Shown here: piece after piece, positions 51,601 to 63,250 of the stretch
Layout of the letters: each line of letters starts with the position of its first letter
How positions within the stretch are numbered: the first letter of the stretch is position 1
Source of the DNA: Eopsaltria australis
Lineage: Eukaryota > Chordata > Aves > Passeriformes > Petroicidae
NCBI GenBank assembly: GCA_034509425.1
Contig: JAVTVJ010000070.1
Span: 1,550,001 to 1,614,000, forward strand
DNA length: 64,000 nt
Direction of reading: 5' to 3'
Program-made: the position numbers and the translations under genes
Notes under the pieces: generated by a model
The model's input: only the letters and a program-made list of their open reading frames with translations
Databases searched by the model: none
What the model was told of the DNA's origin: nothing

Positions 51601-54600
51601 AAAACCCACTAAAGACCTGTTGCCTTGATTTCAAAGTTTGTCTCCTTTTTGCAAAAGAAAATTATGGAGCTGATAATCACATCCATCCTTTGAGACCTTC
51701 ACTGTCTTTGCACACCTACCTGCTTCCAACTGACTTGACAGCTTGCCTAATTTATGAGACAGTTGCATCAGTGTTTCTACTCTTTCCATTTTAGGAATTC
51801 AGCTCACTCATCTCAGTTCTCCCTGCCAAATCTCCTAAAGGATCAAAATTCAGGTGCAAGATATGGACATCTCTGTATTTCAAATTGGAGCCTAAAGTGG
51901 AGACTAAAAACTAAATAAAGGACAAAGTCAACAGTTAAATCAAGATTTGCTGAAAAAGGAAAAATGTATGAACAGTGTTGGAGTAGTGATAGTGGTGGAT
52001 ACTAGCGAAAAATTCCATGGAAAAGCTTTATTACAACAGCTCTAATTGGATGTACAGAGCTATGCTGGTTTTCCATTCCAAAGACTTAAATACGCCTAGT
52101 TACAAAAAAAATAGCAGTGCATATAAGGACCAAAGGGACCTGTGAAACTACTTCTGCTCTCACTCTAAGGAGCTGAAAAGTACCAGGTTTTTATTTTATT
52201 GTGAATTAGTAGTGATATTAATTTACCCATGTCACATTTCATTGCAATGTAACGGGTTTGGAAAGAGAGAAAAAAGTATTCATGAGAATTGCGATAAAAA
52301 GAAATATTCCCTTCAAAAATAGTCCGTGATTTTGTCCTTCATTTAAGCCTTCTCCCAGGACTCCAGACTCTTACATGTAATTTACTGCTGACTCAAATCA
52401 TCCTTGTGGCTCAGAGCATATTGAAGGTGCCTCTAATATTGACAGGGTTCCTTTTTTAAGTTCTATTAATTATTTTGGTAGTTTGCCTATTACTGAAATC
52501 ACTGAAAATATCAACTTGACATGCATTTCTGTGCACCAAGATATAATGAGTTCATGAATCAATTTACTTCTGCTGCATATCTTCCTAAAATAAAAATACG
52601 CAATCTCTCTCTCTTTGCTTTAAACATGGATGGGCCACTTGGCTGAAAACTGTTTTGGCATATCTGAGAAGAGAATAAAAATAGTTCTATCAATTTCCGC
52701 TGACTAAAAACTAAATCATAAGATTCTCCTCCTACCTTCTATCCACATTTATGTGATGTATATAATTACATATGTTCTTTTTATTGTATCTATTACTGCA
52801 ACTAAAACAGAATTTAAAAGTTACATGGAATGAAAAGGAAAGTTTGAAAGCAAAAGATTCGTTTTTAGCAGTTTCTTATCTGGTCTCTATTGAGCAGCTC
52901 AAACCTAAACACCCTAAAGGATTTAGAATTTAGTGACCTTTGTATTGCTCTTAACCTAAATTCAGAAAGACAATGCTTGAGGTTTCAGTAAAAAGGTGGG
53001 TTTCAGTACCCTGAAACAGAGCCCTGATTTCTATATCTGACCTTTCAGGGAATATGAGAGAAGTAGCAGTGGGAACAGGCAGTGGAAACCCCCAAAAAGA
53101 GGCAAACAAACACAATTTCTTAAAAATTCTGAAAGTCAGATTGTCATGAAATGCAGTTTTAGAATGCAGTGGGAGATATCAACAGGAAATTTAATAACAG
53201 GGAGTAAAGGGAATTAATTTTGGAGGTAAGTTGCTATATCCTCCATCTGCACTGCCATTAGAGAAAACCATTCTGAAGACTTTTACTGCAGATACCCCAT
53301 TCCCAGAGGTTCAGAGAACTCTTTTTAGAAAGAACACTTGACAGGGTCAGTAAAAGGTGAAGGGTTTACAGTGCCTGAAATACAGTAAGAGTGTCTGAAT
53401 GTCACTTCTAAAGTCAACCCTTTTGCATCCTGAATTAGACTCTAATTTTTTACTCTTTTTTTTCTAGTTGCATAAGATAACAGTTTGAGTAATAAGAAAT
53501 TAATTTCTCATGTGTCAGTGACAAGCAGATGTTCAGTCCTAGACATGTAGAAGAAAGAAAAGCAATGGTAGATATGAAAAAAAGATATCTCCTTAGAACT
53601 TCAAGCACCCTGATTCTTCTTGTTCTGCATAAGGATACCTATTCTGTGCAGAGACTTTTATAATGTATCAGGCAAAAAGAATAGGAAATACCTTATGTCC
53701 AATTCACTAAAATATATTAGAAATGTATTTGAGCCTGGAGAGTTTGAAAGAGTGTTTGCTTTTTGAGTAGGCAAGCACAAAATGTATAAAATACACTATT
53801 TTTGTTATCTGCTTCTTACAAACATAATGAGAACTGCATTTTTTGCACAGATAATGGTTGATCTATAAATTCATTATAACTATAGCTTCAAGTCTGTAAG
53901 AAATTTGACCTTATAACTCAAAGAAACAGTCTAAAGAAAAGGTAAAACATGAAAAATAAGAACGAATATTTTGCCATGAATAAGCCAAATATTTCTACCA
54001 GGTCTTTTCAGTGCTCCAAAGTGAGAATATTTCAGTACTGAACATTTCTTCCATGATCAAAGATGTACACATTTTTCATTTGCTGTTCAAGACTAGAATA
54101 TTGTAGGCATGTTGGCATCTGAAGTGTCTGCATTCACTCACACTGGAAAAGGGATTGTGTCACTCACTGTTTTTTCTTCCTGCCAACTCATTCCACAGTG
54201 TGCTGGTACAAAGAGTTTGTTTGTGAAGAGGGATTTTTGCCAAAATGGTCATTAATGTCCATCATCATCTGCTCACTGTCCCACACATAGGCTAGAGAAA
54301 AAGAGGAAAGGATTTCCAACTCCCTCTCACAGATGCGCAGTACAGCCAGGGACCACGCCCTTTGTAAAAAATCAGCCTATATTGGATATGTTAAAGATCC
54401 TCAGTGAATGGGAAATCTAGGGAAAAAAAACAACATTAGTCACTTTATTTCTCATTTTTGAGCCATGGTAGGACAGATTGTATGTAACTTACAGTGGTAA
54501 TTCCAAAGTAGGAAGGTCATTACTATGGAACAGGATCCCCTTGGTATTGAAGGGTCCTTTTCAACCCTGTAACAGAAGGAAACTACTCAATTTTTAAAAG

Positions 54601-56582
54601 ATTGATGTTCCGTGGCCTTCCATTTGGAATCAGGATCCAGGGAGTGCTACAGGAGCCTCAGAAGGGAAGATTTCTCTCCTTAGCAATCCTATTATGCATT
54701 GTTAAAGAAGTGGTAAAGTCTTTCTAAGTATGGAATTAATGATTGAATGCCCAATTCTGAAGATTAATAAAAATTCTTATTGAGATGCCTAGCAACTCTA
54801 TTTCCAGTTGCATACTAATTTGGGGATTTGTAGCAGCTAGTAATAACACCCTGAATACCTTTGACACTCTTATAAAATACCCCAAAATAGTGCTTTGCCC
54901 ACTTCTAGTGCACCCCACTGTGGACACTGGGATAGCTCAGATCAACCATGTTTGCCATTCTCCATCTATGTCCCCAGACTAACTCAGGACTGCTACCAAA
55001 TTTGTACAGAGCCTTCCTGATCCTGTTTTCCTCAGTTTCTGAGTCACAGGAATTGTCCTCAGCCTGGACCTGGAGTTTTCATATAGCCTCTATACATCTC
55101 TAACCTCAGTCTTATCTCTAGAGTATAGAATCAAAGTGAAGGTAAGCTTATATCAAATAGCCAAGATTCAATATTCTTCTCCTTAGTTCTTATTTTTTTA
55201 TCTTTTTTTTTTTTTTATTTAATAGATAAATGAAATAATATACACAGAGTGGAATATGCAATTTTTGACAACATTTCTTATATTTGATTAGTATAGTGTC
55301 ATTTTCTATATATTCAATGATAAGTTAACATTATATAAAGCCAAATACAATACCAGATAAAATAGATATAAATCTTGAAAAGGGACAAAAATGTCTAAAT
55401 AATAATACATAAAATAAAATTGAAAAATAACTTCTAGAAAACTTCCTTAAATTTAAAAAGGAAAAATAAAAAAGAAAAATTATTAATCAATGGCATGCAA
55501 CAGGGAGTTTGATTATCAGATTAAGATAATTCCCCCAGGCCCTCCCAGCAGTATTCAATCCAAGTTATAAATAGCATCACAGTAAATGCTAACGGCTGAG
55601 TTACACATTCATTTTCCATGTTATCACTGTGGAGATCTTAAGGGATGCATTCTGGACAATGTCCATCATACCCATCTTGCAAAATGAGCAGAATTCCAGA
55701 TAGGAACCTAAACAATAGATTTTAGAGAAGAAAAACATTCCTAACATTTTAAAGAAATCTTGAAATAGAAAGAATTATTATGGAAAATCTGACACCTTCC
55801 TTCATACACAGAGTGTAAAACTGTATTTTCACCTCTGAATCATGTATATGAGAATACCAGAACTCCAATAATAGTCATCATATTTCCATTAGTGTTTACA
55901 TTTTGTACCCAAATTACAGAACATTGTGTGGCAGATGAAAACAATACAGATTAAAAATGTGTTGACAGGAACCCACCGTGCTGTCTATAAGCCTTGGGAA
56001 TTCTTGCATCAAGAAAAAAATCATGAGTTTTTAATCAATTTGCAAAAGCTGATAGGAATAGGCAAAGGTTATTAATAGCTGAAGGAAATAGGAATCATTT
56101 GCCATCAAATAAGCAGGTTTCAGAGAGGGTTTTGTATACAAACTATATTTCAGTAGTATCAGCAGTGTATATTTTCACCCTCAAATTCAAATTAATTTAA
56201 AAAACAAGGTGAGGCAGATATAAATACATTCTGGGAAAGCATCATTTCAAACTGAAACTCCTTAGAGGCACAGTGTACCATGTGTGATCAAACTTGGCAT
56301 ATTCTTATTAATATACAGTCTCAGTAGAATCCAGAGGCAATGTTTGACAGGGTCCAGTGGTCCTCCTATAATTTTTCAGCTTGCACCTCAGGCATGGAGA
56401 TGTGAAAGGCAGCCCCACATACTTGTTTGAAGTTTCTTTCAGCAAAGGTGCCAGAGGAGACTAATTCTTCCTGCTGTAAAATTATAATTTAGGTCCAGAA
56501 TAAAAGTTCACTCACAACTAAAGTCCACCCAGAAAAAAATGTTCCTCCATAGCTGTATGCAACTGGTAAAGACACTTGTCAG
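45656..56582. other. Upstream non-coding sequence
   Basis: AT-rich sequence with only short frames, an (GAAT)n microsatellite near 48.2 kb and a T-rich run near 55.2 kb. No gene, RNA gene or other element recognised. Confidence 0.6.
48230..48267. repeat. (GAAT)n microsatellite
   Basis: About nine GAAT units in a row. Confidence 0.95.
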
Positions 56583-56650
56583 GAGCTGAGCTTTGATGAT
56601 CTTTGTGGTGGGTCCCTTCTAACTCAGGATATTCCATGACTTATGATTTT
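56583..56650 (+). mobile_element. CR1 LINE 3' terminal fragment
   Basis: GAGCTGAGCTTTGATGATCT...GGTCCCTTCTAACTC...ATTCCATGACTTATGATT is the sense-strand CR1 3' end with its degenerate ATTCTATGAT tail. It is short and diverged, and opposite in strand to the two copies in TRDN intron 1. Confidence 0.7.
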
Positions 56651-57538
56651 CATATTCCCTGTCAACATATAGTACTCAATGTTCATGATCAACAAAAATA
56701 AAGCGTAGAAAGTATGCACGCCTTGGTCAGGATTTATATATCTCTTATAGATTGCTCTTTGTTTGTGATTCTCAGAGCTCTATGTTATGAAATAAGTTTA
56801 TTGCTGCTATTTCTGGGCATAAGAAACAAAACCACAGAGAGAAAAATATATTTACCAAGATCATCAATTACTCAACAAGATAATTAGGAATACAAACTAT
56901 TGTTTGATCTAAAGCCTCCACACTATTTCTAATTATTTCTTTGACCACCTCTACACTCTTCAAGAAAAACATAATAAAAATACTTTGTCATCTCAATCCG
57001 ATAAAAACTATGTACATTTGCTATTTCATTGTACTGCAAAGCTTTTCATAGGATCAAATCCACTTAAAAATAATTTCCATGTCTGTTTTTTATCAAAACA
57101 CATGCTTATTTTCAGTGGTAAGTTTTAAAGAGAAGCAATTTAAACATATTCAGAAAATAAATTGAAATAATCACGGGAGAAACATAATTTTCTGTTGCAA
57201 AGACATCCACTTATCTTCAGATATTCTTTCTGTTCTTATGCCAGATGTTAATTTGGCTCGCACTCCCTTGCATAGAGCCCTACTGCAACTTTAATCAAGT
57301 GATTAAGAGAGCTGTTATTTCATTAGTACATCCTTTTACTGATCATTGTGACACATTAGTCATAGATAAAATGAGTACCAGAGGCTTGCTTCAAAAATTG
57401 TGTACTGTTGTTTCCACTGCAATAACTATTTTTTGCCTTTCAGTCTGCAAGAATGTAATTGTACTAAACAATCTGGCCTAGCAACACTTTCACCTCTGCC
57501 TAAAAGGTGTTTTATTCCAGAGCAATAAAGTTTCTTTT

Positions 57539-58009
57539 TGGAAAGAAAGAAAAGAAAGAAAAGAAATGAAAGAAAGAAAAGAAATGAAGGAAAGAAGAGA
57601 AAGGAAAGAAAGAAAGAAGGAAGGGAAGGGAAGGGAAGGGAAGGGAGGGGAAGGGAAGGGAAGGGAAGGGAAGGGAAGGGAAGGGAAGGGAAGGTTTTGG
57701 GAAGGGAAAGTTTCGGGGAGGGAAGGTTTCGGGAAGGTTTCGGGAAGGGGAGGGGAGGGAGGGGAGGGGGAGGGGAGGGAGGGGAGGGGGGAGGGGGGGA
57801 GGGAGGGGAGGGGGAGGGATAAGGGGGGGGAGGGGAGGGAGGGGGAAAGAAAGAAGGAAGGAAAGAAGGAAAGAAGGAAAGAAGGAAAGAAGGAAAGAAG
57901 GAAGGAAGGAAGGAAGGAAGGAAGGAAGGAAGGAAGGAAGGAAGGAAGGAAGGAAGGAAGGAAGGAAGGAAGGAAGGAAGGAAAAAGAAAGAAAAGTAGA
58001 GAAAGGACA
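57539..58009. repeat. Compound polypurine microsatellite block
   Basis: About 470 bp, almost all purine on the plus strand. In order: GAAA/GAAAAG units (57540-57612), GGGAA units (about 57613-57694), an AAGGTTTCGGG 11-mer repeated at 57723-57744 with variants before it, a run of G3-G8 tracts separated by single A (57745-57845), GAAA/GGAA mixed units, then about 20 uninterrupted GAAG units (about 57896-57981). The 159-194-codon frames on either strand (Pro/Ser/Phe-rich or Lys/Glu/Gly-rich) are repeat translations. Confidence 0.97.
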
Positions 58010-61000
58010 AAACAAAGCAAATGGGTATTTTTTTATTATTTTTAAAGGCCTCTTGACATGAGGGAAAGATTTTTTATTAATAATCAGCCAGATACCTCCT
58101 CCATCACTACTGGTAAAATTGATCTAACTACTCAAAAAAGCCCTATGCTACAGTTTTCATTTTCCTGCATTTGCTGACGCATTTATGCAAATCACTGAGG
58201 ACTATGGATTTGCGGAACTGAGTATTTTTTGTAATGGATTCCAGTAAGAAATGGACTTCATAGTGCAATTGGTGGCATTAATAGTCAGAATTAAAGTATT
58301 TATAATACCAAAGACCCTTTTTTGAGTCATAAGTGGAAAATACCAGCAGTTTCCAATAACACAAAGACAAATTATTCAAAACCTAATCCTTTGGTGAATG
58401 ACATATACCTCAGATTTTTAAAATGCAGAAGACTGTAAAATCCATCTCATCTTCCCAGACACCTTCAGCTTTATGCTATACCAACATAGTTCATTATATA
58501 ATGACAGAAGTCATTTAGTTATACGCATATAGTCATGATTTTGCCATTTTGGAGTATACTGACCATGAGTTTGGCGCTCAATAGCCCCACAGGTGACCTT
58601 TGTGTCCTTCTCAAGAGCCACCTCACAACCAGTGACTTTCAGTTTCCCAGGGTGGATCTGTGACTATTCCACTGCTGTCATCTACAGAAAACAGATTCAG
58701 CATGACAATGAAAGGGTGGCCAATATTAATCCTTATAAGGTTTGTTCGAGGAAGAAATTTTAGCAGCTGAAAGTAAAAGCTTTTTTTTTCTTCTTGTGCA
58801 ATCAGCTATGCAGCTCAGAGACTGGTGAAAAAAAGATTGAGTTTTTTGTCCAAAATTGGATATGATCTAATCTAAGGAGTATGTCATCTTCCTTCAAGAG
58901 AGAAGCAGACCTTTTAATTTTGAATCGGCGTGGGGGTCTAATTGAACAGACCAATCTTTCCCAGCAATCTTTTCCTGACTGAAATTTGTAAGATAAATGG
59001 ATTTGTAAATAGTTGTTGATTCCACCAAGAAAAGATAGCTTTCAGGATTGCTATTACAGAAGTGTTTGACATCTATTATTACAGTCTAATTGCTGCACAT
59101 TCACAGTGCCATAAAAGTGTGAAAGGGTATGGTGTTACTTTTTACTGGCAAGTGTGATGTGATGTAAAATGTGGGGCAGTATAGAGGATGAAAGAGTTAC
59201 AGTGAAATTTGACAACTGTAGTATTAAATGCAAGCTTTGAGAAAAACAGAAACTTGTAACTGTGTTACTAACAGGTAATCAAAGTACAGGCTACTTTTCA
59301 CAATTGTTGTAAAAAGAGATGTTTTTAATAAAAGTTTGGGGTTTTTTTAAAGTATAATATGTACTTCTTCTTTAAAGATCACACAACCAAAGAGAAGCCA
59401 GAGAATGAAAAACATTAACAAAAATCATATTCAGCCTCTTGTAAACCCTCCAGCCTCCAAAAAAAAAACCAACGGAGGATAGTCCTGCATTTTATTATAG
59501 GTTTCATCAGTAGATTCAGATCCAGAGCTACGATTAAGACCTGAAAATCTTAGGCTAAAACTGAAAGATACACTTCAGTGTCAAATATGTAGCAATTATA
59601 ATGAAATTAAGTTCATTCCACATTTTAGCTAATCACCATGGAAACCTATGTTCATTGGCACCTAATTGGAAATGTTCCCGACCTGGAAAACACTGTCGGC
59701 TTAAAACTGCATAATTTCTTATTTAAGCAATTGTACTATTCTGTGTTTGTGACAGTACACCCTGACAATTTTGGCAATAAGCCCAGAGAAAAATATTTTT
59801 CTGAGAAGCCTGCTTCTTGCAAGTATTTTTCACACTCTAGTGGGACTTCTGCCCTAGAAGGTTGCTTCATCAAGCCCCTTCCACTGTTTGTGACATTAAT
59901 ACCTGCATACTCAGTCACAGGTGTCAAAGAAGGCTGCTGTCCTAGTAACTCCAAACTGAAAAGTTGCAAAAATAATAATGAAGGTTGAGTGTCTCTGTCT
60001 GAAAGAAAACTGTGGTTTCCTAAAAGCATTAGGAAAACTCATACAAAAAATGTTCTTCAGGGATTATTTAGCCTGCCATAACACCGTACAGCGCTAGAGG
60101 GGAAAGAGTAATTACGGGCTGGAAAAAACACCCTGTGTAGAGGAACTTTTAGCTAAGAGTCATGCCACTAGACTGAACTCAAGAGTACTGCCACATAACA
60201 GATCTACTGGTGTCTGAACTAGCTGTTTATAAATCAGTTCTGGTTCATCTACAACCGCACTGTTAGATTACATTTGAGCAAATGCTTCCCAAACTGCTAA
60301 CAAAAGCATTTTGTAAATGCATTTCTTTCATCCATTACTATCTTCAAGAAGTAAAAAATTAGTCCTACTAAGTAGTTAAAAAAAGGGAACAAAGTTCTTC
60401 AAATTGTTGGAAATAGTTCCTGTTGGCTGTTAAAATATTACATTTAAGATGTGTTTAAGAGATTTGTTTTATGTATCTGTTACATTGACTCCAAAACCTT
60501 CCGAGCCTTTTGAGCCATTCCTATGAGACATCATGACCAGGTGCATTAATTTATCAGGCGTAGAGAAGACCTTTAAATTTTGTTTTAAAAATTCTTTAAG
60601 TTTTGATACACCTGAGAAGGGAAATTTGGGAGTATAAGGAAGCATCCTGTTATTCTTCTCCTGAGAGCCTTAAGAATAACCAGTCTTCAGATGACAAAAT
60701 ATATTCATTCATTCTATTAATGTATCTCTGAATAGAGTTCCTTTTCTCCTGAAAATGTTTGGCAAACTTTGAAGTTTGTTGTTATCCTAACATTTAAGAG
60801 AATTCAGAGTATTGATAGCTTTTGCCAAAGTATTCTCCTCAAGTCTTCTTATTGCCCTCAAATCAGCCATTTCACTGTTGTAAATACTTAGGTGATGAAA
60901 AAATGCACATTTAATGCAGTAGCATTACAAAATGAGCATTTTTTGGGTTGACAGTTTGAATTCTTGTTCTCTATAATCTATTCCCATAAATGGAGCACCA

Positions 61001-61823
61001 GAAAGTAAATTAGAGCATATATATTTTCATTCTGATTGCTCTCTTAATGTTTACATGGCTGTCAGTATCTTCCTTTCTATATGCTTACCATGTTGCTCTG
61101 TTAGCATGGCAAAGGGATGGCAAAGAGATAGATGGGAAATAAAGGGTTTTTTGTACTTCAGCTGTGCAGAAAATGATTGCAAGAAATTAAAATTAGAATT
61201 ATGTTCATTGTTAATAGCAGAGGAATGTACCTTTTTTTTGTTAATTTATATCAAAGACAAGTAAATAAAGGGACGGTTTGTAAAAAATATTTGTGGTTGT
61301 CAACTCTTTTCCAGAAAAGCAATGATTGAGAGACTCTCCCATGATGTATGAATTAAAGATTTTCAGTGATTTAAACAGGAAGGGAAAGACTGGGATAACC
61401 CAGAATAATACAGGAAATTTTCAGTTTTCATGTCCTACACAATATGATCAAGTACTTTAATATTCATCTAACTGTGGATAAAATGACCAGACCTTGCTTT
61501 TCTTATTTTAAAAGCCGTCAGAAATATTCAGGCTACATCATTCACCATCTTGGAATTCACCATCACTTTTTCTTCCCCTTGGAATAAGCAAGAACCTGTT
61601 TTGAAGACCCTGTTGTTCTGCTGGGAGAAGCTTCTGGAGGTTATCTGCAGATGGGAAAGCTTCTCATTGAAATTTAACTTTTTGAGACTTTAAAAAAACC
61701 GCCATTTGAAAAACAGCGAAAAGTAAATTTAGTCACAAATAATATTTCTGAAAGGGAACAGCTCTATGTGTTCCCGAGTAAATTCCTTCTTTATGCATTC
61801 TTCTGGTATTTAATCTTTCTGAG
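58010..61823. other. Upstream non-coding sequence
   Basis: No gene recognised. A 116-codon plus-strand frame (59638-59988) and a 97-codon minus-strand frame overlap it but have no recognisable features. Confidence 0.55.
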
Positions 61824-62055
61824 TGTTGGTTTAGGAGTGGTGTTCCCAATTTAGTGTTCCCACTGAAACATTCAAAACCATGTGCCGTTTGCTCATAACT
61901 CCTTCACTCTCCCCCTGCAGCTGCTGGAGAGAAGAATTGAAGGCACAAAAGGAAGAGATTATGGGTTGAGACAAGAACAATTTACTGCAAACAGTAGTGA
62001 AGCAAAAACCAAACAGTAACAGCAAGAATATTAATAAAAGGGTGTACAAGAAAAG
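61824..62055 (-). repeat. Truncated 3' LTR (R/U5 end) of the small provirus
   Basis: About 230 bp, clearly alignable with 62827-63060 across CCAATTTAGTGTTC, AACCATGTGC, CCCCCTGCAGC, AGGCACAAAAGG and ACAATTTACTG. Homology stops after GTACAAGAAAAG, so the U3 part is missing or has diverged beyond recognition. Confidence 0.8.
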
Positions 62056-62082
62056 TTCTGCATTCTCCTTGCAAATAGTTTA

Positions 62083-62565
62083 TCACTTAATCAGAGTTCT
62101 GCAGTTCAAGTGCATACTTCCAAACCATTGGAGAAAATAGTCCTTCGAAAGCTGACCTATTTTCTCCCACCTTTCATGCCACTCATGACTATCCACCCTT
62201 GGGGCAGATCTCTGAATTACCTTCCTGAAAGTCTCTGTCCTGAATCTAAACGTGGCGTTGACTGTACTGACCCCAAACCTGGTCCAGACCATATTGAGAA
62301 TATGTAGCACACATAGCAAAACTAGCAAGCTTTCCTTAACATCCAAAGGACATCTGGAATTCTCAAAAGCTGTGGTAACAGATTTGAGGGAGAAAAAGGG
62401 TGGGAAAAGCTGGGGAAAATCATCCTCCCCTGTTCTCTCCATAGACTGGGTATGGTAATTAATAGATATCAAAAGGTAGCGCCTGAAGTAAAGGTAGGAG
62501 AGCAACACTGAATACACATCCCAAATGATCCTCATTGGCCTTGGTGTTCTCATGTCATAAGCCAA
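62083..62565 (-). pseudogene. 160-codon frame inside the provirus, unidentified
   Basis: An open frame on the element's sense strand filling most of the internal region between the primer site and the truncated 3' LTR. The protein has a hydrophobic stretch near residues 80-94 (LLVLLCVLHILNMVW) and a Trp/Glu/His-rich segment near residues 127-135 (HEWHERWEK). I do not recognise a gag, protease, polymerase or envelope motif: no zinc knuckle, no DTG, no YXDD. It may be a captured host segment, a much altered retroviral remnant, or chance. It lies in an element with decayed LTRs, so present function is unlikely. Confidence 0.35.
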
Positions 62566-62800
62566 TATGACCTAGTACAGCAACAAAGCAATCCTGATCT
62601 CTCTCCCTGCTCAGAAAAAGAGCACAGCTTTGGTCCCATGCTGCACATATGGAAATATATACAGGGTTGTGAACCACAACCACGTGAACAGTCCAAGAAA
62701 CATTGTGACCAGTGTCTCTGGTCGTAACATAACTAATGTTTAGATCAAATATTTTCCAGCCCTCTCAATGGGCAAACCTGTTGTTATCTCAACACTACAT

Positions 62801-62818
62801 GCCCCACATTGGGTGCCT
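62801..62818 (-). other. Retroviral primer-binding site, tRNA-Lys type, decayed
   Basis: AGGCACCCAATGTGGGGC on the minus strand starts 8 nt after the LTR end. It agrees at 15 of 18 positions with the site complementary to tRNA-Lys(1,2). Two of the three differences are of the CpG-decay kind. Confidence 0.75.
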
Positions 62819-62826
62819 AATAAGAT

Positions 62827-63250
62827 TGTTGTGAATTAGAAATGGTGTTCCCAATTTAGTGTTCTCACTAAAACACTCCAAACCATGTGCCATTTGCTCA
62901 CTCCCCCCTCTCCCTCCTTTTCCCCCTGCAGCGGGATGAAGAGGACAAGTGAAGGCACAAAAGGTAAAGGTCTTATGTTGAGATAAGAACAATTTACTGG
63001 AAACAGCAGTGAAATAAGAAACAAATAGTAACAGCAACAATATTAATGAAAGTATGTACAAGAAAGGAGAATGATTCACACGTGAAAAAAGCTCACTACG
63101 TGAGAACCTGCAATACCTGAACCATGGCCATGCTATCCTCAACCTGAAGAGAGTAATGACATGAGGTTACATAGAATAACTTCTGTTTCCTGGCTATGCC
63201 CCCTCCTGGCTACTGCAAAAATTAACTCTGTCTTGTCCAGGACCACGACA
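62827..63250 (-). repeat. 5' LTR of the small provirus
   Basis: A 424-bp LTR starting TGTCGTGG (63250) and ending CACAACA (62827). An AGTAAA variant polyadenylation signal lies in the ACAGTAAATTG-type stretch near 62990-63000, shared with the other LTR copy. Confidence 0.8.

Larger units (their letters stand above)
61824..63250 (-). mobile_element. Small decayed provirus with two LTRs (ERVK-like)
   Basis: Two LTR copies in the same orientation bracket about 770 bp. In element order (minus strand) these are the 5' LTR (63250-62827), a tRNA-Lys-type primer-binding site (62818-62801), internal sequence with a 160-codon frame (62565-62083), and a 3' LTR reduced to its R/U5 end (about 62055-61824). 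The outer flanks CTGAG (61819-61823) and CTGAT (63251-63255) look like a target duplication with one mismatch. The LTR wording (lead to AACACTAAATTGGGAACACCA and the TTAACTCT...CCACGACA end) is that of a common bird family. The internal region is far too short for gag-pol-env, so this is a non-autonomous or internally deleted member. The primer site suggests an ERVK-like (betaretroviral) lineage; the class is inference. Confidence 0.8.

Noticed and set aside
54525..54575. Possible CR1 fragment (GGATCCCCTTGG...GGGTCC...CAACCC)
   Set aside because: Shares only a few short words with the CR1 3' end and lacks the terminal tail repeats.
57426..58045. Frames of 94-194 codons on both strands
   Set aside because: They translate the polypurine block (Pro/Ser/Phe or Lys/Glu/Gly repeats) and have no non-repetitive domain.
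62795..63142. 115-codon minus-strand frame
   Set aside because: Lies almost entirely over the 5' LTR of the small provirus, running just past its end through the primer site. No retroviral protein is expected there.
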